Shown here piece by piece: positions 23,935-35,777 of a stretch of DNA of 64,000 nt. A model generated the notes under the pieces. It made no database searches, was not told the origin of the DNA, and saw only the letters and a program-made list of their open reading frames with translations. The translations under genes and the position numbers were made by a program. Source of the stretch: Dromiciops gliroides. Its lineage: Eukaryota; Chordata; Mammalia; Microbiotheria; Microbiotheriidae. The stretch is taken from positions 5,296,223 to 5,360,222 of the forward strand of contig NC_057866.1 in assembly GCF_019393635.1 (NCBI RefSeq), written 5' to 3'. Numbering within the stretch: the first letter of the stretch is position 1; each line of letters opens with the position of its first letter.

Positions 23935-24525
23935 GCCCTCATCACCTCTCGTCAAGGTAGGGGGTAACAGCCTCCTCACTGATCCTTTCCCCCACTCAAC
24001 CTCGGTGGCTCCCTATTGGTTCTTGGAAAAAATACAAAGCCTCTGCTTAGCTTTCTTCATTAGGCCTTCCCATAGCGAGTGTGCTCCCAAGGGGCAGGAC
24101 AGGAAAATGTCCAAGAGGCAGGTGTAGACTTGTAGCTTCCTTGAGCAGTGGCTGGATAGTCCAGCAGGCGGCGTCTTTAGGGGATTCTGTGTCTAATGTG
24201 TTGCTCCAGAATCCTTTCAATTCTCCAGTTCTGTGATCTGACCACGGCACCCCTGACTCAATAAACTCTATACAATTCCACCCTCTACAAGAAGCCTTTC
24301 CCAGTCTCTCTGAATTCCCTTTCCTTCCTTCTGTGGATTATTTCCAATTTGTCATTTGTACATCTATTGATCAATCGATTGCTCTATCGATCGATCTAGT
24401 TGCCACGTTATCTGTGAGTTCCTTGACAGCAGGGATGTCTTTTGTATTTCTTTGTATCTCCAGAGCTTAGCACAGAGCTTGGCCAGTGGTGGGCACTTGA
24501 TAAGTTTTTATTGACTGACTCCTGG
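23935..24525 (+). mobile_element. L2 LINE 3' region
   Basis: cggtggctccctattggttc, gtgagttccttgacagcagg and cacttgataagtttttattg mark an L2 3' end. The middle carries unrelated or diverged sequence and a short (ATCG)-like run near 24.37 kb. Confidence 0.65.
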
Positions 24526-24753
24526 ATGGGTCCTTGATGGGGCAGTGCTGTGGGGGAACTGAACTAAGCTTGAGCCCATTCTCTCTAGAAACTGAGGCGA
24601 GATAGGGGCCTGGGTGCCCGCAAGGTGCTGGGATGGGGGTAAATGCCTGTACCTTTTGTTCTTCTCCTGTCTCAGACCTACATATTCCTTTATAAAAAGT
24701 AATTGATGTAAGTGGTTAAATGGGAATTGGGGTGCTAGTCCTTCAGTGGCACT

Positions 24754-24926
24754 AGTGAGGGAGATACAATACCACTGGAGAAGAGGACCCCTCAAACAGT
24801 GAGGGAGATACAATACCACTGGAGAAGAGACCCCTCAAACAGTGAGGGAGATACAACACCTCTGGAGAAGAGACCCCTCAAAACAGTGAGGGAGATACAA
24901 CACCTCTGGAGAGAGACCCCTCAAAC
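24754..24926 (+). repeat. Minisatellite, four ~43-bp units
   Basis: Units starting agtgagggagatac at 24754, 24798, 24841 and 24885, each ending cccctcaaac. They differ by a few bases (ataccact or acacctct), so the array is not very recent. Confidence 0.92.
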
Positions 24927-25674
24927 ACCTCAGGGCACTCCTGGGACTCAGGAGGAGCTACGCCCATGTGATGAGCCCCAGTGTCTTCCCTGCAAATGCT
25001 CTTGTCTGCTTCCTTGACCTTTGGCTTCCTGTCCTGGTCCAAATGAAGGAGTAGAAAGGACAGAAGCATGTGGGTGAGCCTTGGAACCCGGGGCAGCCTT
25101 TGGCCTTGAGTCAGAGAGGAGTGCAGCAGCCCCTGGCTGTTTGTATGAGATCAAGCCCGGGGGTCATCCAACAGAAGGGTTCCAAGGTCCCTCGCTCTGA
25201 AATGTTTGGTCAGAGCAGGCAAGTTTGACAATTAGGAAAGCTGAGTTCAAGCCCCCGCCCAGACCCTGCTCTGTTCTCCAGGAGGTGACCTGTTCTCGGC
25301 CCTATAAACAGCCACTGAACTCAGATAACTCCCTCTTTGAAAAAGCAGAACCCCACAGCAATCTGTTGGACTTAACACAACGTCCTAGGGATTTTTCTGG
25401 CAGTCAATGACCCTGGACTACAGATGGGGGTTTGGAGGCTCCTGCTTTTGAAGAACTTAGAAATGCAGAAGGGGAGATGGGAAAATGCACATAGAAAACC
25501 GCAGGTCATGCAGCAGGAAACAGATAAATAAGGACATCATGAGAGACAGGCATGCATAGCTGGCTAATGTCTTAGGGCCAGGAACCCAGATATGGCTGGG
25601 AGACTTGCACTGCCACCCAGTTTAAAAAGAACCAGAAAAACAAATGGCAGCTTAGTGTCAAAGGCTTAATGCCT

Positions 25675-26105
25675 ACCTGAGCCCCCCTGGATAAGTGGCC
25701 ATTCAGCCTCTGCTTGAAGACCTCCAACGATGGGGAGCTCCTTCCCTCTGGAGACAGACCACCCATTCCCCTTAGTTAGAGGGTTCTCATTGCTAGGAAG
25801 TCTTCCCTTTTGAACCTTGAGTTTCTAATTGCCTCTTTGCAACTTGCACTAACTTCTTCCAGTTCTGCTGTCTGGGGTCAAACAGAACAGATCTAATTCC
25901 TTCTCCATATGACAGTTGTGCCAACTCTCAATGGCAGCTGGCATTCTCCCCAAATCTTTTCTGCTCTTGGCTTAATGTTCCCAGTCCCCTGAGCCGATCC
26001 TCCTATAATGTGGTTTAGGGGCCCCTCCCTCCCTATTAGGGTCATGCTCCTCTAGATGCTCACTCATCCACCAATTCACAACCTTCCTAAAATATGGCGC
26101 ACACA
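25675..26105 (-). mobile_element. CR1/L3-type LINE fragment
   Basis: cagcctctgcttgaagacct, gatggggagctccttccctc and gggtcaaacagaacagatct are in antisense order, closely parallel to 9490-9985. Confidence 0.65.
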
Positions 26106-26829
26106 GTTGAACAGAGTCCTCTGGTTGGAGAGTCTCGTTGCTGGCCACTGTGGGCAGGGGAGTGCCTCTCTTACTGCCCCGGGCTCTTATTCCACAGGCA
26201 TATTTGCTTTTTCTGGATGCCATGTCACAGTGCTGACTCCTGAGTGTCTCCTCTGGAGGTGAGTGTGTGCTGTGCAGCTAGCCAGGTGGCCCCTCCAGCT
26301 GACCACAAGGTCCCAAGGATGGCACTGGGCAAAGGTGGCAGTGGAGTGGCCAATGAATTCTCAGACTATGCTGAGTTGCTGGACCACAGTGAGAGCTGAG
26401 GCACTGCCAGGGCAAGAGCTGCAACATGGGTGAGCAAACCCAGAAGGTAGAAAAGAGGTCTAGGTCTGGAGTCAACAATTTGGGTTTAAGTTCTAGCCTC
26501 TTTCCTACTCACCATAGCCTTAGGCAGGTCACTTAAACTCTCTGCCCTAAGTGCACCGTATGCCAAAGGTGAGGATTGGACTGGCTGACCTCTGAGCCCC
26601 CTTTCCACTATGAAGCCATCCTTTTACTGATGCTGCCCTTGCTGGGGCATGGGCAGGTCCAGGGATTGGGTGTTTAGGGATTTGGGTGGGAGTCCCTAGT
26701 AAAAAAAACAAGCCTCTCCTAGCTATAACAGCTGTCTTGTTAGCTTGAGTGCTTGCATGGGAGCTGAGTGAAGACTTAGACCTGAGTCAATTCTGATATT
26801 CCCACCAAACACAGTTTTGATATTGTACA

Positions 26830-26945
26830 TCAGATTGTAAACTCATGAGGGTGAGGGTTGTCTTTTGCCTCTTTTGTATCCCAGGGCTTAGCACAATGCC
26901 TGGCACTTAGTAGGTGCTTACTAAATGTGTATCGATTGATTATGT
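26830..26945 (+). mobile_element. L2 LINE 3' end
   Basis: gattgtaaactcatgagggt, cccagggcttagcacaatgc and gtaggtgcttactaaatgtg: a well-kept L2 tail. Confidence 0.75.
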
Positions 26946-27284
26946 AAACCCAGAACTTTGGTTCTGGGCCATCGGAGCTTTTCCAGAAATGTCACGGGGG
27001 TTTTGGGTCAAGCAAAAGGCTTCCTGGGCGAGGGGACTCACCACATTTAGTAACATTTAATTTTTGTTTGGGGCACAGGTTTTTCTGTATTATCAGTGGC
27101 TAAGTTTAGACAGATCCTATAAGAAACACGACAGGCACCAACTTCAGGAGCACGGCCAATTATGTGCTTGGGTGAGTGTCGACACCACTTAGAGATCTTG
27201 ATCTTAAGGGTCCTACAGAGTGTGAAGAGGGTGCCCCTGGGATGTCAACATGCTGGACTGAATCTCTGTGGGAGTGGGCAGTGA

Positions 27285-27512
27285 GGTGCTGCTGTGGACA
27301 GAACACTGGGCTTGTTTCCCTGAGTTCACAGAATGGCCTCCACACTTACTAGCTGTATGACCCAGACAAGTCACTTAACCCTGTTTGCCTCAGTTTTATC
27401 ATCCGTTAAAATGAGCTGGAGAAGGAAATGGCAAAACCACTTCAGTTTTTTGCCGAGAAAACCCCTAATGGGTCACAGAAGACTTCGGACACAACTGAAA
27501 ATGACTAAACAA
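27285..27512 (+). mobile_element. MAR1-type marsupial SINE
   Basis: tagctgtatgacccagacaa, gagctggagaaggaaatggc and cggacacaactgaaaatgac are the tRNA-like and 3' parts of MAR1 SINEs. Confidence 0.8.
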
Positions 27513-27730
27513 CATTGGGCATGTAGTCTTTAAAATCCTCAGTTTTTGCCATAGCAATATTCTTCTAAACTCTTCTCCTCACCCTGTACTGGGTACCACT
27601 GAAGCCTGTAGGAAGATTTTGCATTTGGGTCCTATAAAATCAGCATTATCTGTAAGGTTGAGCATCCAGGGGAGGAAGATGTCTGTAATATGAAGATAGA
27701 CTTGGTATTTGTCATGAGAGTCAGTCATTT

Positions 27731-27806
27731 ATCCATCCATCCCATCCATCCATCCATCCATCCATCCATCCATCCATCCATCCATCCATCCATCCATCCA
27801 TCCATC
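27731..27806 (+). repeat. (ATCC)n microsatellite
   Basis: About 18 tetranucleotide units with one early imperfection. Confidence 0.95.
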
Positions 27807-28934
27807 CTCTGTGCCCCCAGGCTATAATGATAACACCAATGAATTCTTTGATGCTGATCATCAGGGGTCAGAGATTGGTCCATGGCTCTGTCCTGAGAAA
27901 GAGCCTGGAGAAGTCACCAAAGGGACCAAAGGACACAGGGGATTTTTGTGATTAGATTCTGAGGGATCAGTGATCATATTTTTAGTCTGGAATGGGAGTT
28001 GGCCTGTGTTGTGAGTCAGTACTGATACTCCAAGAATTCTGAATGGATGGGGATTGAGTGTCAGTGAAGGGCCCAGCAGCGTCTGGGGTCCTGGGAGGGA
28101 GGTAAACCTTGGATGGTGGGAATGTGGGTAGTAAGAGGCTCCTAGGGAGGAGTACTGGATGCACCATCTGACCAGCAGCGCAGTAAGTCCCAGAAGTCTC
28201 TTTTACGAGCAAAGAGAAACTCTAGGGAGAGACCACTGCATACAGTACCTGGGTATAAGCAGAAGGTTGGTGTGATCTATGGCACCAGCTTTTAGCCCCA
28301 AGATCCTTTTGTGTGGATTCCATTGTCAGCTGGCCCTCCTGATCGGGCATCCTCTACAAAGCTGGCTGGGCCAGAAGCTGGCATCCCTCCGGGACAAGCT
28401 TGTCAGAAAGCCCCTCCATCTGGCAGGGGAAAGGTCTGCACCCAAGGTCACGACTGTCACCAGCAGTGGGAGTTAGCACTGGCCATCCCTCTGCAGACTG
28501 GGGAAGTTCTCCTCCCTTGTTATTGCCACCACCACACTAGATCCCCCAGCCTTCCTTCTAAACTCAGTTCAAGTTACCACCTCCTGTCCCGCTCTGATGC
28601 TAGTGTACCCTCAGCATTTAGTGGATAGAAAATCATCCAAAGCCCCTCTGGCCCAGCTGTGACCTGGCTTTGGTAGCAGGCATTCCAGGTTCCTCTACTC
28701 TGTGAGTTTGGGCAATGATTCCTGGCTGAGGGAAGGAGCCTCCCCTCCACCAGCAGAGAAAGTACTTCTTGGTCCCTAGATTCCTTCCTGGGGCACATAT
28801 CCAGACAGATTTCCATCCAGGAGGCTCATCTTCAGGTGATGGAATGCTCAGTTTACAGATGACCCTCACTTGCTGTGAATACTGCTGCCCAACCAAGGGA
28901 TAACCACGTCAGGAGAAGGGATGATTATTTCCTG

Positions 28935-29020
28935 CTTCTTCCATCTACATTTATTTGTTCGTAGTTGTTTGCATGTTGTCTTCCCCATTGGACTAAGAGC
29001 TCCTCAGGACCCAGCACTTG
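28935..29020 (+). mobile_element. L2 LINE 3' fragment
   Basis: tttgcatgttgtcttcccca and gactaagagctcctcaggac. A CR1/L3-like piece in antisense follows at 29200-29340. 27900-28900 otherwise shows nothing I can name. Confidence 0.5.
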
Positions 29021-29433
29021 CCTGTTGACTTGACTAGGGCTAATGGTTTGTTGGGGCTCTGGTTTTAAGGGGATATTTGGAACTTCAATATTCTAAGGTT
29101 CTCCTCCCCTTTGAAACAAATGGAGCGGGAGCACAAAGGGAAGCGCAGAAGCCTTGGAATAGATGCAACCAAATCAGGCTCAAACAAGAACCTTCAGCAT
29201 CCCCATTAACTGGTCACCAGCCTGTGACTGGAGACTTCCAGTGATGGGGAACTCACTACCTTTAGGACATTAAGCCAAAGGCTACCTGTGCCCCAAATCC
29301 AGAAGAAGAAATGAAGACACTTCCAACTTGAAACAATTAGGCTGCTGGATTGACTTGCTTCAGCCTTTCAGATCTACTGTAGATAAAGGGGCAATGGAAG
29401 GTCTCCAACTTCAGAAAGGATTGTGCATTTAAA

Positions 29434-29439
29434 TTTATT
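29434..29439 (-). promoter_or_regulatory. Candidate poly(A) signal AATAAA, distal
   Basis: tttatt on the plus strand reads AATAAA on the minus strand, about 1.67 kb past the stop. It sits at the edge of the SINE-free AT-rich stretch. I favour it as the distal end of the ANO1 mRNA, with moderate confidence. Confidence 0.45.
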
Positions 29440-29812
29440 TTGAATAAATGCTCAGCCAAAATACCGCATGGTCTGTGTACGTTTACTTTTCTTTTTAAAA
29501 AAATGGTTCCCATGAAACGATTTTTTTGGATAATCGCCTAATTTTTAATACAACATTTCTATACAAAACCCCATTTCAAACAACTTCCTGTACAAGAGAA
29601 AATACAGCATCTGTTTGTACAATTTCAGAAAATTATGAAAGTATCAGAGCCCTTGGTGTCGTGGCCGAGACTTCCTATTGCTCACCACAACACAGGAAGG
29701 GGGAGGATGAGTGATGACATTACATTCATTATTCTCTTGGAGAGGGTCCAGCCTTTGGAAATCTCAGAGCCACGGCCTTGTGGACTGGAGAAGACTCCTG
29801 TCAATAGGAGAA

Positions 29813-29818
<6 letters not shown>

Positions 29819-29850
<32 letters not shown>
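29819..29850 (+). repeat. (TG)n microsatellite in the putative ANO1 3' UTR
   Basis: About 16 TG units; reads (CA)n in the ANO1 transcript. CA-repeats in RNA are known binding sites of hnRNP L, which is only a possibility here. Confidence 0.9.
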
Positions 29851-29853
<3 letters not shown>

Positions 29854-29958
29854 TTCATGCAAGGAATGTGTGTGTGTTTATAAGCCTTGTAATGATTGTT
29901 GGCCAACAGTGAACTTCTGTAGTAAAGATAGAAGAGCATGTTACCAAAATATAAGCCC

Positions 29959-29964
29959 TTTATT
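29959..29964 (-). promoter_or_regulatory. Candidate poly(A) signal AATAAA, middle
   Basis: AATAAA on the minus strand about 1.15 kb past the ANO1 stop, in AT-rich sequence. It is an alternative to the distal site. Confidence 0.35.
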
Positions 29965-30092
29965 AATAAAAATCTTTGGTAGGAACAATCTTTTAAATGT
30001 GTTTCAGAGATATTTGGTTAACATAATAAACTCCATCTACCTCTGGTACATTTTAGGCCAACTGCAGGAAAAAAATCAATCTCACCCCATAA

Positions 30093-30098
30093 TTTATT
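30093..30098 (-). promoter_or_regulatory. Candidate poly(A) signal AATAAA, proximal
   Basis: AATAAA on the minus strand about 1.0 kb past the stop. It could give a shorter 3' UTR. There is no way to rank the three from sequence alone. Confidence 0.3.
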
Positions 30099-30766
30099 TT
30101 TCAAACCAATAAATATGGTGAAGCAGAGACTGTCTCCTCTGGAGTGAGTCAGTAAGACTTCTATTTAAAACCTAAAACAGCCTCTAAAAATACCCCGCAG
30201 GACACCTCGCTTCTATTCGGCCTTTGCCAGTTCGGTTTTATCTGAACCAAAGGTAAAATGAAGAACAGCCTGGGGTTTGACAAAGGTCTGGGGTTGGGAG
30301 GATAGGGGAATGGCAGGAGGAGGATGGATGGGCAAGCCACACTCGGCTCCTCCCAGCATGCACCGCATGTGGGACCCCGAAGACCAGACTCCAATCCCCA
30401 GCTCCCTGGGCTGCTTGGGGCGTGGCTTTCTGGATGGAACCTTGGAAGGCCCAGTATTGAGAATGAGAACATGTCTGGGTAAGAAAGGGAGCCCCTTCCC
30501 CTGCTCTGGCAGCTTCTTCTGAAAACCCATCTCTAAACTTAGGTTGTGACTCAGCAGCTCCCTCTGCTGCTAGGAGCTCAGGCCTTGCATCCAGGAAAAC
30601 TGCTTTGTCTACACGTTAAGGCATTGGAAAAGTTAAAAAGGTTTTTTCCTCTGGTGACCCTTGTTCCCTTTCAGCAGAAAAGACACCACTGAGTCTTCAG
30701 AACGGTTTCTAGTAAGTACCTGCACTGACCCTATGGGAATAACCATCATTTTTTTTTAATTAACCT

Positions 30767-30773
<7 letters not shown>

Positions 30774-30861
<88 letters not shown>
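30774..30861 (+). repeat. (GA)n microsatellite in the putative ANO1 3' UTR
   Basis: About 44 GA units with one AA interruption. In transcript sense it is a (TC)n pyrimidine tract 250-340 nt after the stop codon. Confidence 0.95.
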
Positions 30862-30864
<3 letters not shown>

Positions 30865-31110
30865 CCCTGCATTACAGTTTGTGCAAAAAAAAAAAAAGAA
30901 AGAAAGAAAGAAAGGAAAAAGGAAAAAAGTGTCCCCTCAGGATGTGGTCCTCTGTTTCTGCAAGAAGAGAATGTCTCCCCAGCACAGGCACCAGTGGCGT
31001 CGGCTCACCCTGGACCTCGCGCCAGGCTGTCCACGAATTGGACTGCACTGCGGGCAGAGCGGCTCTCCCTGGCATGCCCTAGGGCTCTGCAAGTCTGGGC
31101 CTCCCTCCCG

Positions 31111-31371
31111 CTAAATGGCCACGTGGTAGGAGCGTCTGGACGCTGCGCTGCCTCGGTGGGTCTTGGCGAAGCGGGGGCTGTGGTTATTACAGTTGTCACT
31201 CTGGAGACTCTCCTTCTCCTTCAAGGTCTCTAACATCTGCTGCTTGCCCTGCTCTTCCTTCATGAAGAGTTCCACCAGGAGGGTCTTCTCCTTGTGAATC
31301 TGCTGGCTGATGTCCTTGGGAATGTCAGGGATGATCCAGTCTACGAAGTCACTCATGAACATGACCAGGTT
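31111..31371 (-). CDS. ANO1: ANO1 exon 26: C-terminal coding exon with stop
   Basis: 261 nt, 86 codons plus TAG. It begins [20 protein letters not shown] then [20 protein letters not shown], matching the human end of helix 10 and the C-terminal helix. The last 35 or so residues diverge: [20 protein letters not shown] then [17 protein letters not shown], against the human end in SHAYHGGVL. The basic, Ser-rich tail is likely cytosolic. The acceptor is tcatccccccag. The stop is followed by the putative 3' UTR. Confidence 0.95.
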   Translation of the reverse strand, partial: NLVMFMSDFVDWIIPDIPKDISQQIHKEKTLLVELFMKEEQGKQQMLETLKEKESLQSDNCNNHSPRFAKTHRGSAASRRSYHVAI

Positions 31372-31549
31372 CTGGGGGGATGAGAAGAAGGATGGAAGGG
31401 AAATCACCCTCAGAAGAACTCTACCTCATTTCTAACCATGCCTGCTGACCCATATGCTCTGGCTTCCCTGGGTGGCCAGTCTCTTGGCCCCACCACTGGA
31501 AGGTCACTGCAGGTAACTGAGAGGCCCCCAGAGGCCTCTCTCCCCAACA

Positions 31550-31800
31550 TCCTCAACAAGTGGTTGTCCAGTCTCTGCAACCCCTTCAGGAGGGGACGCC
31601 ACTTCTCCAAAGCAGCCTTCCTATGTTGAGACCGCTCCAGGTGACTAAGATCCGCTGGCCCAGGAGCCTAGATGGGCTCACGCACCTCCCCCCACTGCTT
31701 CTAGTTCTGCCTTTGGGGCCAAGCAGAACAAGGCACTCTCTCTTCCCCAGACTATCCTTCAAACACTTCAAGATGGCTCCAAGGTTCACAGACCTAGAAC
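31550..31800 (-). mobile_element. CR1/L3-type LINE fragment in the last intron
   Basis: acaagtggttgtccagtctc and ggggccaagcagaacaaggc in antisense order. A short continuation is seen near 31.97 kb. Confidence 0.6.
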
Positions 31801-32674
31801 AAATCTAGAAGGGCCCCATGGACATCTAGTCATAGGACCCCACATTTAGGGACCCCCCCTCATTTTGCAGGGGAGAAGACTGAGCCAGCAAGGTGAAGTC
31901 AGTCTGGGGGAAGGAGGGTAGAAACTGAGCCTGGTGACTCCAGGTTTGGGTCTCTTCCATTACATCTCAGCACCATTCTTAGTTTCTTCAGCTGATCCCC
32001 TGTCACAGCGTGTTGGTCAATGCCATGGAGAAGCAGCAGGCAATGACCCGATAGGCCAACTTGCTATTACTGCCTGTCAAGGCCTTTGGTCCATGACAAG
32101 TTAATTAATTCGTGTTAAAGAGCTTATGCCAAGCACCTGGGGCATCCTGCACAGCTCTGTCTGGGGGGCCTGCAGGGGGACAGCCAACAGATACATGTTC
32201 TTCTTTCGAGGATGCCCTGAGACCTCCTCGGGACTCGTAGTGAAAACTATGCCTATGTATATTAAGCATCAGTCAGAGCCATGGGGAGGGAGGCCAACAG
32301 CCTGCCTGCTGATTCCACAGGGTGACCCACCCTTTTTTGGAAGCATCACCCCCAGGATCGGCACTGGTGGGGCAAAAGGGAACCAGGCGATCCGCTTCTG
32401 CCAGAAGCTTCTCTGCTGATTCCTGTAACTTCAGAAAGTCACAGCTTGGAGCTCGGGGCTTATCTCTGGTCCGGAGATCACCTCCCTGGAGCTCTTTGCC
32501 TATACACTCTTCCAAGGTAGGAAGAGAAAATGATCCGGCCCATACTTTGGGCCCTACCTTTCTGCTGTAGAGTTCTTCTCCAGCCTAATGGACAGAGAGA
32601 AAAGTGGTTCTCCCCCTATCCCTTCCAATATGCCACTGGAGAGAGAATACAAGTGACATCAGGAGTATACAGAC

Positions 32675-32897
32675 TGCTCTCTGTATCATGTCTGATTCTC
32701 TGTGACCCCATTTGAGGGGTTTGCCATTTCTCTAGCTCATTTTACAGATGAGGAAACTGAGGCAAACAGGGGGAAGTGACTTGCCCAGGGTCACAAAGCT
32801 AGGAAGTATCTGAAGCCAGATTTGAACTCATGAAGATGAGTCTTCCTGACTCCAGGCTTGGCGCTCTATGCACTATGGCGCCCCCTAGCTGCCCAGG
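32675..32897 (-). mobile_element. MAR1-type SINE
   Basis: gggtttgccatttctctagc, cattttacagatgaggaaac and gaagatgagtcttcctgact in antisense order, ending ccccctagctgccc. Confidence 0.85.
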
Positions 32898-33479
32898 GCT
32901 GCTCTCTAAGGAGCACCAAATAGGGAGGCCAGGCTTCAGGTCCTCAGTGGGCATATGCTCACATATTTAAAGAATTCTTATGGCCCAGGCCCAGATCTTT
33001 GTCTCTGTAGTTCTGCTAGACCTGACCATTCAACTTCCCTCCACCAGTGATCCAGGAAATAAAGAGGCATCTCCAGGCCATGCCATCCATGCCCCACATC
33101 CATAGTCCCTCAGTTTGGCATAGAAGGGAGCCAAGGACATTTTTCTCAGGGTTGTCTTCAGGGAGTTTCTCCTGGGAAAGTGTGCTGGGAGGCCCCACCC
33201 ACTGGTCTCTCCCCTGGTTATCTCATTTGAAACAGCCTCAGGATTTACTGATGTTTCACTGAAACTCCTCCCACCCTTGGCTCTGAGCAGTCCTTTTTCT
33301 CTACAAGCCTCCCAGCTTTCTCCTTCTATTTCATCCCCCCAAAGCTCTATATTTGGTCATTTGCAGGCCTTCCTCCTTGAACGAGCCCATTAGCTGATGG
33401 AGCTTCAACTATCACCTGGGCACAGATAATGTTGGGATTACTCTCAAGCCCTAACCTCTTTCCAATTTTGAATGAAAAT

Positions 33480-33600
33480 GCATTTCTAGGGGCTTACCAT
33501 GTGCCAAGCACAGTGCTAGGCTCTGGGGAGACATATCTGAAAGTGAGACAATCCCTGATCTCAAAGACTTTACATTCTAATAGGGACAGATATCACATTC
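33480..33600 (-). mobile_element. L2 LINE antisense 3' fragment
   Basis: gcttaccatgtgccaagcac, then gactttacattctaataggg, the usual antisense L2 end. Confidence 0.7.
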
Positions 33601-33807
33601 ACTGATTCTTGAGAAGGCTTCAGGATATTAGAACAAATGATCTCTGAAGTCCCTTCCAGCTCTAAAATCTATGTATGATCTTCTGGTGACATCTACCTAG
33701 GCATCTGACTGATTGATATCTTATCTGTCCCCTCATTACCACATCCAGTGTCCTCCCCTTTATCCACACCTCTCAGACTGTCCCATTCCCTCCTTCTTTC
33801 TTTCTTT

Positions 33808-33952
33808 TTTTTTTTTAAGTGAGGCAATTGGGGTTAAGTGACTTGCCCAGGGTCACACAGCTAGTAAGTGTTAAGTGTCTGAGGCTGAATTTGAACTCAG
33901 GTACTCCTGACTCCAGGGCCGGCGCTCTATCCACTGCACCACCTAGCTGCCC
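33808..33952 (-). mobile_element. CORE-SINE (WSINE1-like)
   Basis: Antisense full-length copy of the ccaattgcctc subtype. ccctccttctttct before and ccctccttatttct after suggest a target duplication. Confidence 0.9.
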
Positions 33953-34339
33953 CTCCCTCCTTATTTCTAAGGCACTCCCCTCTCCCCAGTCAGATAATGC
34001 CTGGATTCTAGGGACAGCCTCCCTGGTGGGATCCATGCCTCCACCCTCTCCTGTGGCTGCCAATCACAGAATTTTAGAATTCCATGAGTACTTAGCAGCC
34101 ATCTGGAGTAACCCACATCCCCAAATTAACCCCTACTCCTACGACCAGCACACATCCATCAAGTGGGCATGTTGCCTCTGGCTGAAGACCTCCGAGGAAG
34201 AGGAAGGAACGTACCACCTCGCTGTTTACAGCGCAGAGACCAGGACTCACCAGTCATCCTTGTCTTCAAGAACTCACTCAGTGATTCCCCAACACACCCC
34301 ATCCCAAGCCTTCTGAACCTTCTCGTGCCTGCTCGTCCT

Positions 34340-35080
34340 TCTTGTGCCAGCCTTGTTTGCTAAATGCACACTGTGTGCCATGCACTTTAAGTGCTGGAGA
34401 TACAAAGCAAGACAAAAACAGTCCCTGTTCTCAAGGAGCGTAGATTCTGATGAGGGACATACCAAGAGACATCGAAGATATGCCCAAGCATAGAAGATGG
34501 TGGAGAGAGGGAGCCACTACTAGTGCAAGGGATGGGCCAAGGCCTACTCAGAAAGTGGGGTTTGAAGGAAAACCAGAGGTGGAGGTAAGGGGGGAGACAG
34601 CCAGTGAGAAGGCCGGGTATGTGTGAGACACAGCAAGGATGCCGGGGAGCTGGATTGGAGTGTATGTGGGAGGGGGGGCAGGGCTTGGGGGGAGGGGAGG
34701 AAAGGGTCAGGGTAGGAAGACCTCAGGCTTGACCCTGGAAGCAAGAAGGAGCTACTGGAGTCTAGTGGGGTTGGGTGGGGGTAGCATTAGGGTCAGACCT
34801 GGAGAGCTGAGTGGAGCACAGATTGGAGGGGGAGACACTTTAGACAACTAGGAGGCAATTTTTTTTTTTTTGCCCGGGCAATGGGGGTTAAGTGACTTGC
34901 CCAGGGTCACACAGCTAGTAAGCGTCAAGTGTCTGAGGCCAGATTTGAACTCAGGTGCTCCTGAATCCAGGGCCGGTGCTTTATTCACTGCACCACCAGC
35001 TGCCCCTGCCAACTAGGAGGCAATTTTAATAGTCCAAGCAAGAGGAGATGGGTGTGGGGCCTGTGTGTAGAAGAGATCTA
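34340..35080 (-). mobile_element. L2 LINE antisense copy with nested SINE
   Basis: aatgcacactgtgtgccatg, gttctcaaggagcgtagatt, tgaaggaaaaccagagg and atagtccaagcaagaggag follow L2 antisense order. A CR1/L3-like piece lies just before it (34060-34330). Confidence 0.7.
34863..35009 (-). mobile_element. CORE-SINE inside L2
   Basis: Antisense full-length copy. The flanking duplication aactaggaggcaatttt brackets it exactly. Confidence 0.92.
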
Positions 35081-35777
35081 GGAGGTGAGGGTGAGTGAGA
35101 AGCCGTTTTGGAAAAGCAGAGTTTGAGATACCATGGGGATATTCAGGTAAGAGCTATGGTTCTCTGCAGTTAGAGGACCATCTTCCCACCCCTGTCCCAA
35201 GGAAGGCAACTTGGATGGAAAAGTGCCTGAAGAGCATGCTACATGAGGTGGAGCTAGAGTTAGGAAAATCGGCTGTGTGACCCTGGGGAAGTCACTGAAC
35301 CCATCGGCCTGAGTTTTCTCATGTGTGAAATGGGGAGAAAGTTAGTACCGACCTCCTGAGAATGATGTGAGGATCAAATCTGTCAAATACTCTACAAAAA
35401 GACAGCAGGAACACAACAGAAACTGCTGTGCAGAAAAAGCCTGGCCTTGTCCTGCTTGGCCTTGGAGGGCTGAATCAAGGATCGGAGGGAGGAGGTCAAG
35501 GCAGGGGAAAGCCAGGCTAGAACGGGTCAGATTCACTGTCAGAAAACTTCCTAACAAGGGGACCTGGCCCTAGGTGGAAGGGGGTGTTTCAGGGGTTCTT
35601 CCAGCAAAGACTGGCTGGCCCTGTGTGGCAGCTGGGGCGGGAATTAGAGGAGAGGGTGGGACTGAACCCCCCCCCCCCCAAGCACCCCCTCGATTCTGGG
35701 ATTGCACAGCTTTGCTTCCAGGCACCTCCGGAGGTGTCTCCTTTTCCTGATCCACAAGAGTCCAAGGCCCAGGTTAC

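Larger units (their letters stand above)
29434..31110 (-). other. ANO1: ANO1 putative 3' UTR
   Basis: From the stop codon to the farthest AATAAA considered, about 1.7 kb. It includes a (TC)n block in transcript sense (30774-30861), a poly(T)/pyrimidine stretch at 30889-30926 and a (CA)n at 29819-29850. The part below 30.2 kb is AT-rich and free of SINEs, unlike the flanking DNA. The extent is inferred only from signals in the sequence. Confidence 0.6.

Noticed and set aside
24754-24926. Possible CRISPR array
   Set aside because: Units are contiguous with no unique spacers, and the DNA is vertebrate.
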